Below, one piece after another: positions 44,307-52,848 of a DNA stretch of 64,000 nt. Below the pieces are notes generated by a model that was not told the DNA's origin, made no database searches, and worked only from the letters and a program-made list of their open reading frames with translations. The stretch covers positions 1 through 64,000 of the forward strand of contig NZ_LLYA01000013.1 in assembly GCF_001440415.1 (NCBI RefSeq). The letters are read 5' to 3'. Position numbers and translations under genes: made by a program. The stretch comes from Bradyrhizobium retamae. GTDB taxonomy: Bacteria; Pseudomonadota; Alphaproteobacteria; Rhizobiales; Xanthobacteraceae. Numbering within the stretch: position 1 is the first letter of the stretch; every line of letters begins with the position of its first letter.

Positions 44307-44879
44307 ATGCTGAGCGTGATCATTCCGACCGAAGGAATAGAACAGCCCGCCGTCGCCACGCTGGCAGCGTTGGTACCGGGAGCCGCAGCCGGCGTCATCC
44401 GCGAGGTGCTGCTGATCGACCGGGCCGGCAACGGCGTGATCGAACGGGTGGCCGACGTGGCCGGTTGCCGCTTTCTTAAGTTCGATGGAACACACGCCGC
44501 GGCGCTGGCCGCCGGCGCGCGGGCGGCGCGCTCGCCATGGCTGATGTTCCTGCACGCCGGCGCGGTGCTCGACAGCGGCTGGATCGAAGAGACCACGCAG
44601 TTCATCCAGAACGTATCGAACAGCGGACGGCCGCGTGCCGGAGTATTTCGCTATGCCCGCTCGCCCTATGCCGAGACGCGGCTGCGCGACGGCTTCAAAT
44701 TCGTCGCCCGCATGATCGCCGGGCCATCGGCGGAACAGGGGCTCCTGATCGCCCGCGATCATTATGAGCGGCTTGGCGGCTACCGGCCGGATTCCCGCCG
44801 TTCCGAGACGAGGCTGTTGCGCCAGCTCGGTCGCTCGGCGCGTACCCAATTGCGCAGCCGGATCATGGTCGTCGCCTGA
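44307..44879 (+). CDS. Short glycosyltransferase-like protein (GT2-type fold)
   Basis: A 190-residue protein starting MLSVIIPTEGIEQPAVATLA, the opening of GT2 enzymes. Further on come EVLLIDRAGNGVIERVADVAG (nucleotide-binding half), GARAARSPWLMFLHAGAVLDSGW with its FLHAGAVL in place of the DxD-like FLDADD, and LIARDHYERLGGYRP. Total length is shorter than normal GT2 domains, but the main core pieces are present. The DxD motif that binds the sugar-nucleotide metal is replaced by HAGA, so activity may be altered or lost. It resembles proteins annotated as glycosyl transferases in Bradyrhizobium. Confidence 0.75.
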   Translation: MLSVIIPTEGIEQPAVATLAALVPGAAAGVIREVLLIDRAGNGVIERVADVAGCRFLKFDGTHAAALAAGARAARSPWLMFLHAGAVLDSGWIEETTQFIQNVSNSGRPRAGVFRYARSPYAETRLRDGFKFVARMIAGPSAEQGLLIARDHYERLGGYRPDSRRSETRLLRQLGRSARTQLRSRIMVVA

Positions 44880-44933
44880 CGGCCTGAGTTCACAATCGAA
44901 ATGGAACAACGTGCCTAGGCGCATGCAACGGGC

Positions 44934-44979
44934 TTGCAATCTATTTGATTCCGTCAAATAATCACTTGATGGAATCAAA
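44934..44979 (+). promoter_or_regulatory. Promoter and palindromic operator at the start codon of the MarR-GNAT gene
   Basis: The -35-like TTGCAA (44934-44939) and -10-like AATAAT (44957-44962) are 17 bp apart. The predicted transcription start, seven bases downstream, is at or next to the A of the ATG (44969), so the mRNA may be leaderless; no ribosome site is visible. A long inverted repeat (TTTGATTCCGTCAA and TTGATGGAATCAAA, one mismatch, 8-bp spacer, 44944-44979) covers the -10 box and the start codon. A repressor bound there would block transcription directly. Confidence 0.72.
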
Positions 44980-45901
44980 CAACGCTGCCGATAAACAGAT
45001 CGACGCTGTCCGCGGCTTCAGTCGCTTCTATACCCGCAAGCTCGGCATCATCGAGCCGAAGCTCCTGCACAGCCCCTTCACGCTGCAGGAAGCGCGCATC
45101 ATCTACGAGATCGCGCATCGCTCGACCTGCACCGCCACCGACCTCACCCGCGACCTCGGCCTCGATCCCGGCTTCCTGAGCCGGACCTTGCAGGCGCTGC
45201 AGCGCCGCCAGATCGTGACGCGAAAGCCGTCAAAGGACGACGGCCGCGTCAACGAACTCTCGCTGACCGCCAAAGGCCGCACCGCCTCTGCCGAGCTCGA
45301 GCGCCGCTCGCGCGAGGAGGTCGGAAGCCTGCTCGCTTCGCTCGAAGACAGTCAGCGCGCCGCTGTCGTGCAAGCGATGACGACGATCGAGCGGGCACTG
45401 GAACGGCCCACGGAGAAGCCAGCCGCTTTTCTCTTGCGCAGCCATCGACCCGGCGACATCGGCTGGGTGATCTCGAGCCAGGCAAAGGCCTATGCCGAGG
45501 AGTATGGCTGGGACATCAGCTACGAGGCACTCGTCGCCGAGATCTGCGCGCAGTTCATCAAGACCTATGACGCTTCGCGCGAGCATTGCTGGATCGCGGA
45601 AGCAGGCGGCGAACCGGTCGGCTCGATCTTTCTGGTGAAGGGCAGCGATGACGTCGCAAAGCTGCGGCTGTTGCTAGTGGAGAAAAAGGCACGCGGGCTC
45701 GGCGTCGGCCGCGCGCTCGTCGAGCAATGCGTCCGCGCAGCGCGCGAGAAAGGCTACAAGAAAATGACGCTGTGGACCCAAAGCATCCTTGTCGCCGCGC
45801 GCGGTATCTATCAGGCCGCGGGCTTCTGTCGCGTCAAGGAAGAGCCGCACCATAGCTTTGGCGTCGATCTCGTCGGGGAAACCTGGGAGCTGGACCTGTG
45901 A
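44969..45901 (+). CDS. MarR-type regulator fused to GNAT acetyltransferase
   Basis: A 310-residue two-domain protein. Residues 1-140 form a MarR-like winged helix (AARIIYEIAHRS, TDLTRDLGLDPGFLSRTLQALQ, RRQIVTRKPSKDDGRVNELSLT). Residues 150-310 are a GNAT domain with KLRLLLVEKKARGLGVGRALVEQCV as the acetyl-CoA loop and IYQAAGFCRVKE. This fusion is known in rhizobia, and the acetyltransferase part may sense acyl-CoA or modify a metabolite. ATG 44969 is supported by the promoter position. Its stop overlaps a 50-residue frame (GTG start), probably coupled. Confidence 0.88.
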   Translation: MESNNAADKQIDAVRGFSRFYTRKLGIIEPKLLHSPFTLQEARIIYEIAHRSTCTATDLTRDLGLDPGFLSRTLQALQRRQIVTRKPSKDDGRVNELSLTAKGRTASAELERRSREEVGSLLASLEDSQRAAVVQAMTTIERALERPTEKPAAFLLRSHRPGDIGWVISSQAKAYAEEYGWDISYEALVAEICAQFIKTYDASREHCWIAEAGGEPVGSIFLVKGSDDVAKLRLLLVEKKARGLGVGRALVEQCVRAAREKGYKKMTLWTQSILVAARGIYQAAGFCRVKEEPHHSFGVDLVGETWELDL

Positions 45902-46050
45902 AGCCCGAGCGTCGCGATCGTCCGCGACGCGTCACGCCCGAACTCATCGACTTCCATGTCAAGCGCGCACGTCAATTGCGCGTCGAGGCCTGGCACAACA
46001 TGTGGCGTGCGTTATGGGCGCTGGTCAGGCCGACGCGCCCTGGGCTTTAG
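45898..46050 (+). CDS. 50-residue basic protein coupled to the MarR-GNAT gene
   Basis: The GTG at 45898 overlaps the preceding stop (GTGA), giving the sequence MKPERRDRPRRVTPELIDFH and then VKRARQLRVEAWHNMWRALW. It is strongly basic at the N-terminus, followed by an amphipathic helix with conserved-looking Trp and Leu. Similar small Arg-rich proteins with RxLRxEA motifs are common in alphaproteobacteria as uncharacterised families. The tight overlap suggests coupled translation with the regulator. Its end overlaps the 3' end of moaB by 26 bases on the opposite strand. Confidence 0.7.
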   Translation: MKPERRDRPRRVTPELIDFHVKRARQLRVEAWHNMWRALWALVRPTRPGL

Positions 46051-46585
46051 GCCGCCGCAGGTGCTCATCCAGCCGCGGCATGATCTCGACGAAATTGCAC
46101 GGGCGCGTGCGGTAGTCGAGTTGGGGGGCGAGGATGCCGTCCCATGCATCGCGGCAAGCGCCCGGCGATCCCGGCAGGCAGAAGATGAAGGTCGCCCCCG
46201 CCACGCCGGCGGTGGCGCGGCTCTGCACCGTCGACGTGCCGATCTTGGCATGGCTCAGCATGTGGAAGGCGATGGAAAAACCATCCATCCGCTTTTCGAA
46301 TAGCGGCTCGACCGCCTCCGGCGTCACGTCGCGGCCGGTGAAACCGGTGCCGCCGGTGGTGATGATCGCATCGACGCCAGGATCGGCAATCCAGCGCTTG
46401 ATGATGACGCGGATCGCATCGACGTCGTCGACAATGACCTCGCGCGCGGCAAGACGATGGCCTGCCGCCGTCAGCCGGTCGGCCAGCGTGGCGCCGGATT
46501 TATCGTCCGCCAGCGAGCGGGTATCCGAGATCGTCAACACCGCGATGTTGAGCGGCACGAATTGTTTGGTTTCGTCGATGGACAT
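46025..46585 (-). CDS. moaB: Molybdenum cofactor biosynthesis protein B
   Basis: A 186-residue MoaB/Mog-family protein that activates molybdopterin by adenylylation or otherwise takes part in molybdenum insertion. The fold is shown by NIAVLTISDTRSLADDKSG near the N-terminus, DAIITTGGTGFTGRDVTPEAV (TTGGTG signature) near residue 95, and FCLPGSPGACRDAWD near 150. Length matches the family. It stands alone between the small 50-residue gene and a dispersed repeat. Confidence 0.94.
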   Translation of the reverse strand: MSIDETKQFVPLNIAVLTISDTRSLADDKSGATLADRLTAAGHRLAAREVIVDDVDAIRVIIKRWIADPGVDAIITTGGTGFTGRDVTPEAVEPLFEKRMDGFSIAFHMLSHAKIGTSTVQSRATAGVAGATFIFCLPGSPGACRDAWDGILAPQLDYRTRPCNFVEIMPRLDEHLRRPKAQGASA

Positions 46586-46598
46586 GACTGCTTTTTCT

Positions 46599-46717
46599 CG
46601 TCATGCCCGGGCTTGTCCCGGGCACCTTTCAATTCCTGGAAGTAAGACGTGGATGGCCCGGACATAGGCGAGCGGAAGCGACACCGTCCTTCGGACGGCT
46701 ATGCCCGGCCATGACGA
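46599..46717. repeat. Dispersed palindrome, family D
   Basis: About 119 bp starting CGTCATGCCCGGGCTTGTCCCGGGCA and ending GCCCGGCCATGACGA, with inner stems TGGATGGCC and CGGACGGC. It resembles the repeat at 57669 and shares CCCGGGCAT with the ppdK terminator stem. It lies between moaB and the zinc metallopeptidase gene. Confidence 0.87.
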
Positions 46718-46733
46718 ATTACTTCTGCTCAAG

Positions 46734-47669
46734 CTACAACGCTCCCGCCGCAAACGTGTTGCAGGCCTGCACCGTGCCCTGCTGGTAGCCGGTCATGAAC
46801 CACTGCTTGCGCTGCGCTGCTGAGCCGTGGGTGAAGCTGTCGGGCACCACCCTGCCCGTCGACTGCCGCTGCAGCGTGTCGTCGCCGATCGCGGTTGCCG
46901 TCCTCAGTGCCGCGTCGATATCGCCGGGCTCGATGAAGCCCGGACGCTTCTTCTCTTCGCGATTGACCCAGACGCCGGAAAGACAATCCGCCTGCAACTC
47001 GACCTTGACCTGCAGCGCATTGGCTTCCGCCTTGCTGCCGGCCTGCTGCTGCAGCCGCTGCACGCGCGGCAGGATGCCGAGCAGGTTCTGGATGTGATGT
47101 CCCGCCTCATGCGCGATGATGTAGGCGGCCGTGAACTTGCAGGCACTGCCTGAACAGCCGCGGAAGCGCGTCTCGACCTCGCGGAAGAAACTGGTATCGA
47201 GGAAGATCTGCTTGTCCGGCGGGCAGTAGAACGGCCCCATCGCCGACTGCGCCATGCCGCAGCGTCCGCCATTGGTGGCGTTGCGAAACAGCACGATGCG
47301 AGGACCGGTGTAATTCTGGCCGCTGGACTGGAAGATCTCGCTCCAGCGGTCGTCAATCTCACCGAGAATGCCGGCGATCATGCTGCCGACCTCATCCTTC
47401 GGCGCGCCGGTCTTGGCCGGTCCGGACCGGCGATCGGTCTGGTAGGTCGGCGCCTGACCGCCGCCCGTCAGGATTTCGGCGCCGCCGATCAGGATGCGTG
47501 GATCGATGCCGAAGGCATAGCCGACGAGGCCGAGCACGATGATGGTGCCGATACCGAGCCCGCCGCCGCCCATCGGCAGGCCAAAGCCGCCGCCGCCACC
47601 CATTCCGCCGCCGCCCTGGTCGCGACGGTCTTCGATTTCGTCGCTGCGGCGGAAATCATCGTAACGCAT
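46734..47669 (-). CDS. YpfJ-type neutral zinc metallopeptidase
   Basis: A 311-residue membrane-anchored metallopeptidase. A charged N-terminus and a Gly-rich stretch (residues 19-40) lead into one membrane segment (IGTIIVLGLVGYAFGI). The catalytic HEAGH motif is at 187-191 (YIIAHEAGHHIQNLLG), and a conserved cysteine-containing part (RGCSGSACKF) precedes it. CLSGVWVNREEKKR and a C-terminal GTVQACNTF are typical of the YpfJ family. The active site is expected in the periplasm. The gene is divergent from ccrM over a 278-bp spacer. Confidence 0.9.
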   Translation of the reverse strand: MRYDDFRRSDEIEDRRDQGGGGMGGGGGFGLPMGGGGLGIGTIIVLGLVGYAFGIDPRILIGGAEILTGGGQAPTYQTDRRSGPAKTGAPKDEVGSMIAGILGEIDDRWSEIFQSSGQNYTGPRIVLFRNATNGGRCGMAQSAMGPFYCPPDKQIFLDTSFFREVETRFRGCSGSACKFTAAYIIAHEAGHHIQNLLGILPRVQRLQQQAGSKAEANALQVKVELQADCLSGVWVNREEKKRPGFIEPGDIDAALRTATAIGDDTLQRQSTGRVVPDSFTHGSAAQRKQWFMTGYQQGTVQACNTFAAGAL

Positions 47670-47851
47670 GGCGCTATTTCCTCATCCCCGGCTGTCGGCC
47701 GGAATCTTCAACTCGGCCATCACGTAAAATTTCCATTTCATTAATCAATAACCCGCCCGGCAAAAATTGCCTAGTGCGCAAGCCGTCGCAATCTCTGCTG
47801 GCAATCTTGCCGATGATCTCTCTTCGCATTCTGCGTCGATAACTTTCTTGG

Positions 47852-49081
<1,230 letters not shown>

Positions 49082-49327
49082 GCCTCGTTTCGCATCATCA
49101 CGAGACGCCCAGGCGAGGCTTATGGCACGGCCGCGCCAAAGCACCGCAGTGCGCGTATGGCTCGCCGGGCCGGCGATGGCGCGAAATTCGGCTTGGCCCA
49201 TACTCCGCGCAGCCGGCGCGGTCCGTCGGCATGGCAGCCGTGCCATGCAAGCGGGTGGCGATGCGCCTTTTCGTTCCTATTTCGGGACACGCGTGCTACA
49301 TTCATTTTCGCATAAGAGATTGCTCCC

Positions 49328-49654
49328 ATGCGCACCCGAGGCTCCGAGTCGCTCATTGTGCTGCCGCTGCTGCCGGTCTTCCTGATTGGCGTGTTTCCAA
49401 TGCTGCTGTTGAGCTTGCTGGGTCCTGCCGGATTGGTCATCCTCGGCATCCTGATTGCCAGCGCGGGCTTGACCGACATTCTGGACGCCAACGGCACCTT
49501 TAGCGAACAGGTCATCGTCCACGGTTATGCGCGAGGATCGGAACGCACGGGGCAACGCACCGCTTTGCGTTCGGAAATCCGCTTTGCGTCGGTGATGATT
49601 GCTGCCGGCGTCGCCCTTGCGGTTACCGGTATAGGCGGCCTGCTCATATCGTAG
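49328..49654 (+). CDS. Hypothetical membrane protein with two or three spans
   Basis: A 108-residue protein with strongly hydrophobic segments: SLIVLPLLPVFLIGVFPMLL, LLSLLGPAGLVILGILIASA and VMIAAGVALAVTGIGGLLIS. A polar loop of about 30 residues (DANGTFSEQVIVHGYARGSE and onward) separates the last two. No family is recognised. The ATG follows AAGAGATTGCTCCC, with GAGA at a reasonable distance. It is placed between ccrM and the first GST gene and may be unrelated to both. Confidence 0.7.
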   Translation: MRTRGSESLIVLPLLPVFLIGVFPMLLLSLLGPAGLVILGILIASAGLTDILDANGTFSEQVIVHGYARGSERTGQRTALRSEIRFASVMIAAGVALAVTGIGGLLIS

Positions 49655-49807
49655 GGCCCGGTCTTTCGTAAGGTCCGGCTTTTCACGAACTCGTCGCTTG
49701 CGCAGCCCGCAAAAATTTGAGCATGGACGTGCCCTCCGGCGGCATTCCCGCCGTGTCCGGAGTCCGCAAGTAAGCTTCCTGCAAAGAAGCAATGGGGAAA
49801 TTCCAAA

Positions 49808-50500
49808 ATGCTCAAATTCTACTTCAACGGATCGCCCAACCCGACCAAGGTCGCCCTCTTCCTCGAGGAAGCCGGCATCGCCTACCAGCCGGTCGCCGTT
49901 GACACCCGCAAGGGCGACCAGTTCAAGCCGGAATATCTTGCCATCAATCCGAACGCCAAGGTGCCCGCCATCGACGACGACGGCGTCACGGTGTTCGACA
50001 GCAACGCGATCCTGCTTTATCTGGCGGAAAAGACCGGCAAGTTTCTGCCCGCCAACACGCCGCAAAATCGTGCGCAGACGCTGTCCTGGCTGATGTTCGT
50101 GGCGACCGGCGTCGGGCCGTACTCGGGACAGGCGGTTCACTTCAAGCATTTCGCGCCGAAGGACCAGAACCACGACTATGCCCACAACCGCTACCAGTTC
50201 GAGGCGCAGCGCCACTACGCGATCCTCAATGATCATCTCGCCGGCCGCAAATATATGGTGGGCGACACCTACACCATCGTCGACATGGCGCTGTGGGGCT
50301 GGGCGCGGATGGCCGCGTTCGTGATGGGCGATGATGCGGCGGCGAAATATCCCAACGTCAAGCGGCTGGTAGACGAAATCTCGGCTCGGCCGGCCGCCGC
50401 CAAGGCGATCGCGCTGAAGGATAATTTCAAGTTCAAGGCCGAGATGGACGACGAAGCCCGCAGCAACATGTTCAGGCATATGTCGGTGAAGGCGGCCTGA
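49808..50500 (+). CDS. Glutathione S-transferase, Nu-class (YfcG/YghU)-like
   Basis: A 230-residue GST. The thioredoxin-fold half has FYFNGSPNPTKVALFLEEAGI with Ser/Asn/Thr near residues 9-13 for glutathione activation, NPNAKVPAIDDDG with the cis-Pro, and FDSNAILLYLAEK with the Asp-Ser-Asn glutathione-binding residues. The helical half carries TGVGPYSGQAVHFKHFAPK and MVGDTYTIVDMALWGWAR (N-capping box), close to YfcG/YghU, which have disulfide reductase activity. It is followed by a strong intrinsic terminator, so it is probably transcribed on its own. Confidence 0.9.
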   Translation: MLKFYFNGSPNPTKVALFLEEAGIAYQPVAVDTRKGDQFKPEYLAINPNAKVPAIDDDGVTVFDSNAILLYLAEKTGKFLPANTPQNRAQTLSWLMFVATGVGPYSGQAVHFKHFAPKDQNHDYAHNRYQFEAQRHYAILNDHLAGRKYMVGDTYTIVDMALWGWARMAAFVMGDDAAAKYPNVKRLVDEISARPAAAKAIALKDNFKFKAEMDDEARSNMFRHMSVKAA

Positions 50501-50524
50501 GCGGACGAACGCATTCAGGCAAAG

Positions 50525-50550
50525 ACGGCGCCCTTGCGGGCGCCGTTTTT
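50525..50550 (+). terminator. Intrinsic terminator after the first GST gene
   Basis: A perfect nine-base stem (ACGGCGCCC at 50525-50533 and GGGCGCCGT at 50538-50546) with a four-base loop is followed by a run of five Ts including the last stem base. It lies 24 bases past the GST stop. Confidence 0.92.
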
Positions 50551-50580
50551 CATTTTCAGCTCGGCCGTGTCGTGCGCGCT

Positions 50581-51015
50581 CTAAACCGCAGCGGCAAGCT
50601 TCCGCTCTGCCGGGAACGGCCCGAGCACGCGCTCGACCAGCGCGGAATCGCAATATTCCTTGATCTCCTTGATTTTGCCGTCCTCGATGCGCCAGACCAT
50701 GCAATACTGATTGTCGTAGCGGACGCCGTCCTTGGTGACGTTGTCGCCCCGCGCTTCGACCACGACATATTCGCCTTCCGCAATGAAGTTGAACGCCAGC
50801 GTGCGCGGCCGCCCGGCGGCGAGCAGCGACCGCAGATGACCCATGAGGCCGTTATTGATAGCCTCACGGCCCTTGAACTCGCCCGACCAGGAATATTGGC
50901 CGGTGACGACCCAGGTGACGTCCTCGGCGATATTGTCGAGGAAGGTCGTTCCGCTGCGGTTCGCTGACTCTGTGTAGATCTGCTGCACGAGTTTCTTGTT
51001 GTCGGCTGCGCTCAT
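50581..51015 (-). CDS. SnoaL/NTF2-like protein (first of three)
   Basis: A 144-residue protein of the NTF2/SnoaL fold. KKLVQQIYTESANRSGTTFLDNIAEDVTWVV at the N-terminus is the alpha-helix cone, and SGEFKGREAINNGLMGHLRSLL is the F/Y-x-G-R-E-A-I segment typical of ketosteroid-isomerase-like proteins. VEARGDNVTKDGVRYDNQYCMVWRIEDGKIKEIKEYCD completes the curved sheet. Such proteins act as cyclases, hydratases or isomerases on small molecules. It is divergent from the LysR gene over an 89-bp spacer, the standard LysR-target arrangement. Confidence 0.85.
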   Translation of the reverse strand: MSAADNKKLVQQIYTESANRSGTTFLDNIAEDVTWVVTGQYSWSGEFKGREAINNGLMGHLRSLLAAGRPRTLAFNFIAEGEYVVVEARGDNVTKDGVRYDNQYCMVWRIEDGKIKEIKEYCDSALVERVLGPFPAERKLAAAV

Positions 51016-51082
51016 GGCGGCTTCTCCTTGGATCCGATGTCGAGATCATCGCGCGCCGCGCGGCATTCTTCCAATCAATAGA

Positions 51083-51099
51083 GAATATGATATATATTC
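51083..51099. promoter_or_regulatory. Palindrome over a -10-like box in the LysR/SnoaL spacer
   Basis: GAATAT-GATAT-ATATTC (17 bp) is a perfect inverted repeat in the divergent spacer and overlaps TATGAT at 51086-51091, a good -10 for the LysR gene. The ATG at 51105 lies within about ten bases of the predicted transcript start and has no ribosome site, so this gene too might give a leaderless mRNA. The palindrome fits a LysR self-regulatory site. Confidence 0.5.
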
Positions 51100-51104
51100 A
51101 CTTG

Positions 51105-52025
51105 ATGAATTTGAATTCGCTTGACCTCAATCTGCTGGTGGCGCTCGACGCGCTCTTGAGGGAAACCAGCGTCAGCCGCGCCGCGATGCGGATCGGGCTG
51201 TCGCAGCCGGCGGCGAGCCACGCGCTGCAGCGGCTGCGCGACCTGATCGGAGATCCACTGCTGGTTCGAACCGGCGCGCGCATGGAGTTGACGCCGCGGG
51301 CGCAAGCCTTGCGCGCGCCGCTGGCGCAGGCGCTCGACCAGGTACGCTCGCTATTCATCGCCGATGAATTCGACGCTGCGCGGAGCGAGCGCCAGTTTCG
51401 CCTGATGATGCCGGATCTGGCGGTCGAGCTTCTGATGCCCCCGCTGATGGAGAAGATCACCAAGGCTGCACCGAACGTCCGGATCGACGTGGTACCATGG
51501 CGCGGGCCGGCGATCTTCACCGCGGAATTCGCTCGCACCATCGATCTTGTGATCTCGATCGGCAACGCCTTCACCGGATTTCATCGGCAACGGCTCTACA
51601 CCGACAGCGACGCGCTTGCCGTCCGGCGCGGTCATCCCGCCGGCGCGCGGCTGAAGCGGATCGAAGCCTTTCTCGACGCGCGCCATGTCGCGGTCGTGAT
51701 CCGCGGCCAGAGCGAGGACCTGATCGACATGTGGTTGCGCCCCAAGGGGATCGAGCGGCGGATCGCGCTGGTCGTGCCGGGCTATCTCGAGGCGCTGCAC
51801 GTCACCGCGCGCACCGATCTCGTCGCCTTCGTGCCGCGCCGGCTGATCGGTGCGCTGGCGAAGCAATTGTCGCTTTCGACCGTCGCGCCGCCGCTCGATC
51901 CCGGAATCGACGAGCAGTTCATGTTCTATCCGACCCGCGCCCAGATGGACCCCGGCTCGATCTGGCTGCGCAACATCATGCTCGGCATCGGCCGCGAGAT
52001 GGAGCGCGCGAAAAAGGCTGCGTAG
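51105..52025 (+). CDS. LysR-family transcriptional regulator
   Basis: A 306-residue LysR regulator. Residues 1-60 are the winged helix (LNLLVALDALLRETSVSRAAMRIGLSQPAASHALQRLR split as usual), and residues 85-300 form the PBP2-type effector domain, starting RQFRLMMPDLAVELLMPPLM. It most likely controls the divergent SnoaL gene at 50581. The ATG at 51105 (MNLNSLDLNL) was chosen over one 18 bases upstream because LysR proteins usually start this way. Its TAG stop is part of the dispersed repeat at 52022. Confidence 0.93.
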   Translation: MNLNSLDLNLLVALDALLRETSVSRAAMRIGLSQPAASHALQRLRDLIGDPLLVRTGARMELTPRAQALRAPLAQALDQVRSLFIADEFDAARSERQFRLMMPDLAVELLMPPLMEKITKAAPNVRIDVVPWRGPAIFTAEFARTIDLVISIGNAFTGFHRQRLYTDSDALAVRRGHPAGARLKRIEAFLDARHVAVVIRGQSEDLIDMWLRPKGIERRIALVVPGYLEALHVTARTDLVAFVPRRLIGALAKQLSLSTVAPPLDPGIDEQFMFYPTRAQMDPGSIWLRNIMLGIGREMERAKKAA

Positions 52026-52146
52026 GGTGGGCAAAGGCGCGCTTGCGCCGTGCCCACCATCTCTCCATTCGCGCTCGTGACGGTGGGCACGCGGAGCCTG
52101 TCATCGGGCGCGCATTCGCGCGACCCGGTGGCTTTGCCCACCCTAC
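52022..52146. repeat. Dispersed mosaic palindrome, family A, providing a stop codon
   Basis: This 125-bp copy starts GTAGGGTGGGCAAAGG and ends CTTTGCCCACCCTAC (15-bp perfect inverted ends). Inside are a GGCGCGCTTGCGCC hairpin and GCGGAGCCTGTCATCGGGCGCGC, the module shared with 39621 and 42805. The LysR gene ends at its TAG. Confidence 0.92.
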
Positions 52147-52149
52147 GAA

Positions 52150-52767
52150 TCAGGCCTTCTCTTCCGCCATCACCTTCTGCACGGCCGGCCGCTCCGACAT
52201 CCGCTTGCGATGAGCGGCCACCTTCGGCAGCGTCGCGAGATCGACGCCGTCGCCTTCCAGCCAGAGCCCGATCGTATACAGATAGGGGTCGCAGATCGTG
52301 TACTGCTCGCCCATCACCCACGGCCCCTTCAGCATGTCGCGCTCGATCAGCGCAAACCCGGCGGCCATGGTCTCCGGCACCTTGCGCTTCATATCGGCAA
52401 GCGAGGACTCCTCGGCCGCCCAGCGATAGCCGCGCATTTTGTGGGCGTGGGACACATGCACGGTGGAACAGAGATAGCTGTTGAAGGACTGTGCCTGCGC
52501 GAAGGCGAAGGGATCTTCGGGCGCAAGCTGCGCTTTCGGAAAACTGCTCGCAATGAAGGCAAGGATCGCCGGCGTTTCGGTCAGCGTGCCGCGGTCCGTC
52601 ACCAGCGCGGGCACGCGGCCCTTCGGGTTGATGGCAAGATATTGCGGGGTGGTCTGCTGGCTGTTCTTGAAGTCGAGCCGCTCTGCCGTGTAGGCGGCGC
52701 CGGCCTCTTCCAGAGCGATATGCGATGCGAGTGCGCAGGTGCCGGGGGCGTAGTAGAGCTTGAACAT
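52150..52767 (-). CDS. Glutathione S-transferase, Beta class
   Basis: A 205-residue GST starting MFKLYYAPGTCALASHIALE. Cys11 matches the catalytic Cys10 of bacterial Beta-class enzymes (PmGST type), followed by NPKGRVPALVTDRGTLTETPAIL with the cis-Pro and Glu-Thr glutathione residues. The C-terminal domain has YTICDPYLYTIGLWLEGDGVD with the capping Asp. Beta GSTs conjugate glutathione to electrophiles and can act in dehalogenation or reductive thiol chemistry. GTGAGG precedes the chosen ATG. It lies between LysR and the second SnoaL gene, on the minus strand. Confidence 0.92.
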   Translation of the reverse strand: MFKLYYAPGTCALASHIALEEAGAAYTAERLDFKNSQQTTPQYLAINPKGRVPALVTDRGTLTETPAILAFIASSFPKAQLAPEDPFAFAQAQSFNSYLCSTVHVSHAHKMRGYRWAAEESSLADMKRKVPETMAAGFALIERDMLKGPWVMGEQYTICDPYLYTIGLWLEGDGVDLATLPKVAAHRKRMSERPAVQKVMAEEKA

Positions 52768-52848
52768 GGCTGTCCTCACGGGAAGCCGGACGTTAATGGC
52801 ATGCTCATCCGCCGTCCACACCCAAGTGGGTGGAGCGGCCTTCGCAGT

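Noticed and set aside
49122..49380. Possible small gene starting ATG 49122 after ccrM
   Set aside because: The frame is Arg/Ala-rich, changes character where it enters the next gene in another frame, and lacks a ribosome site.
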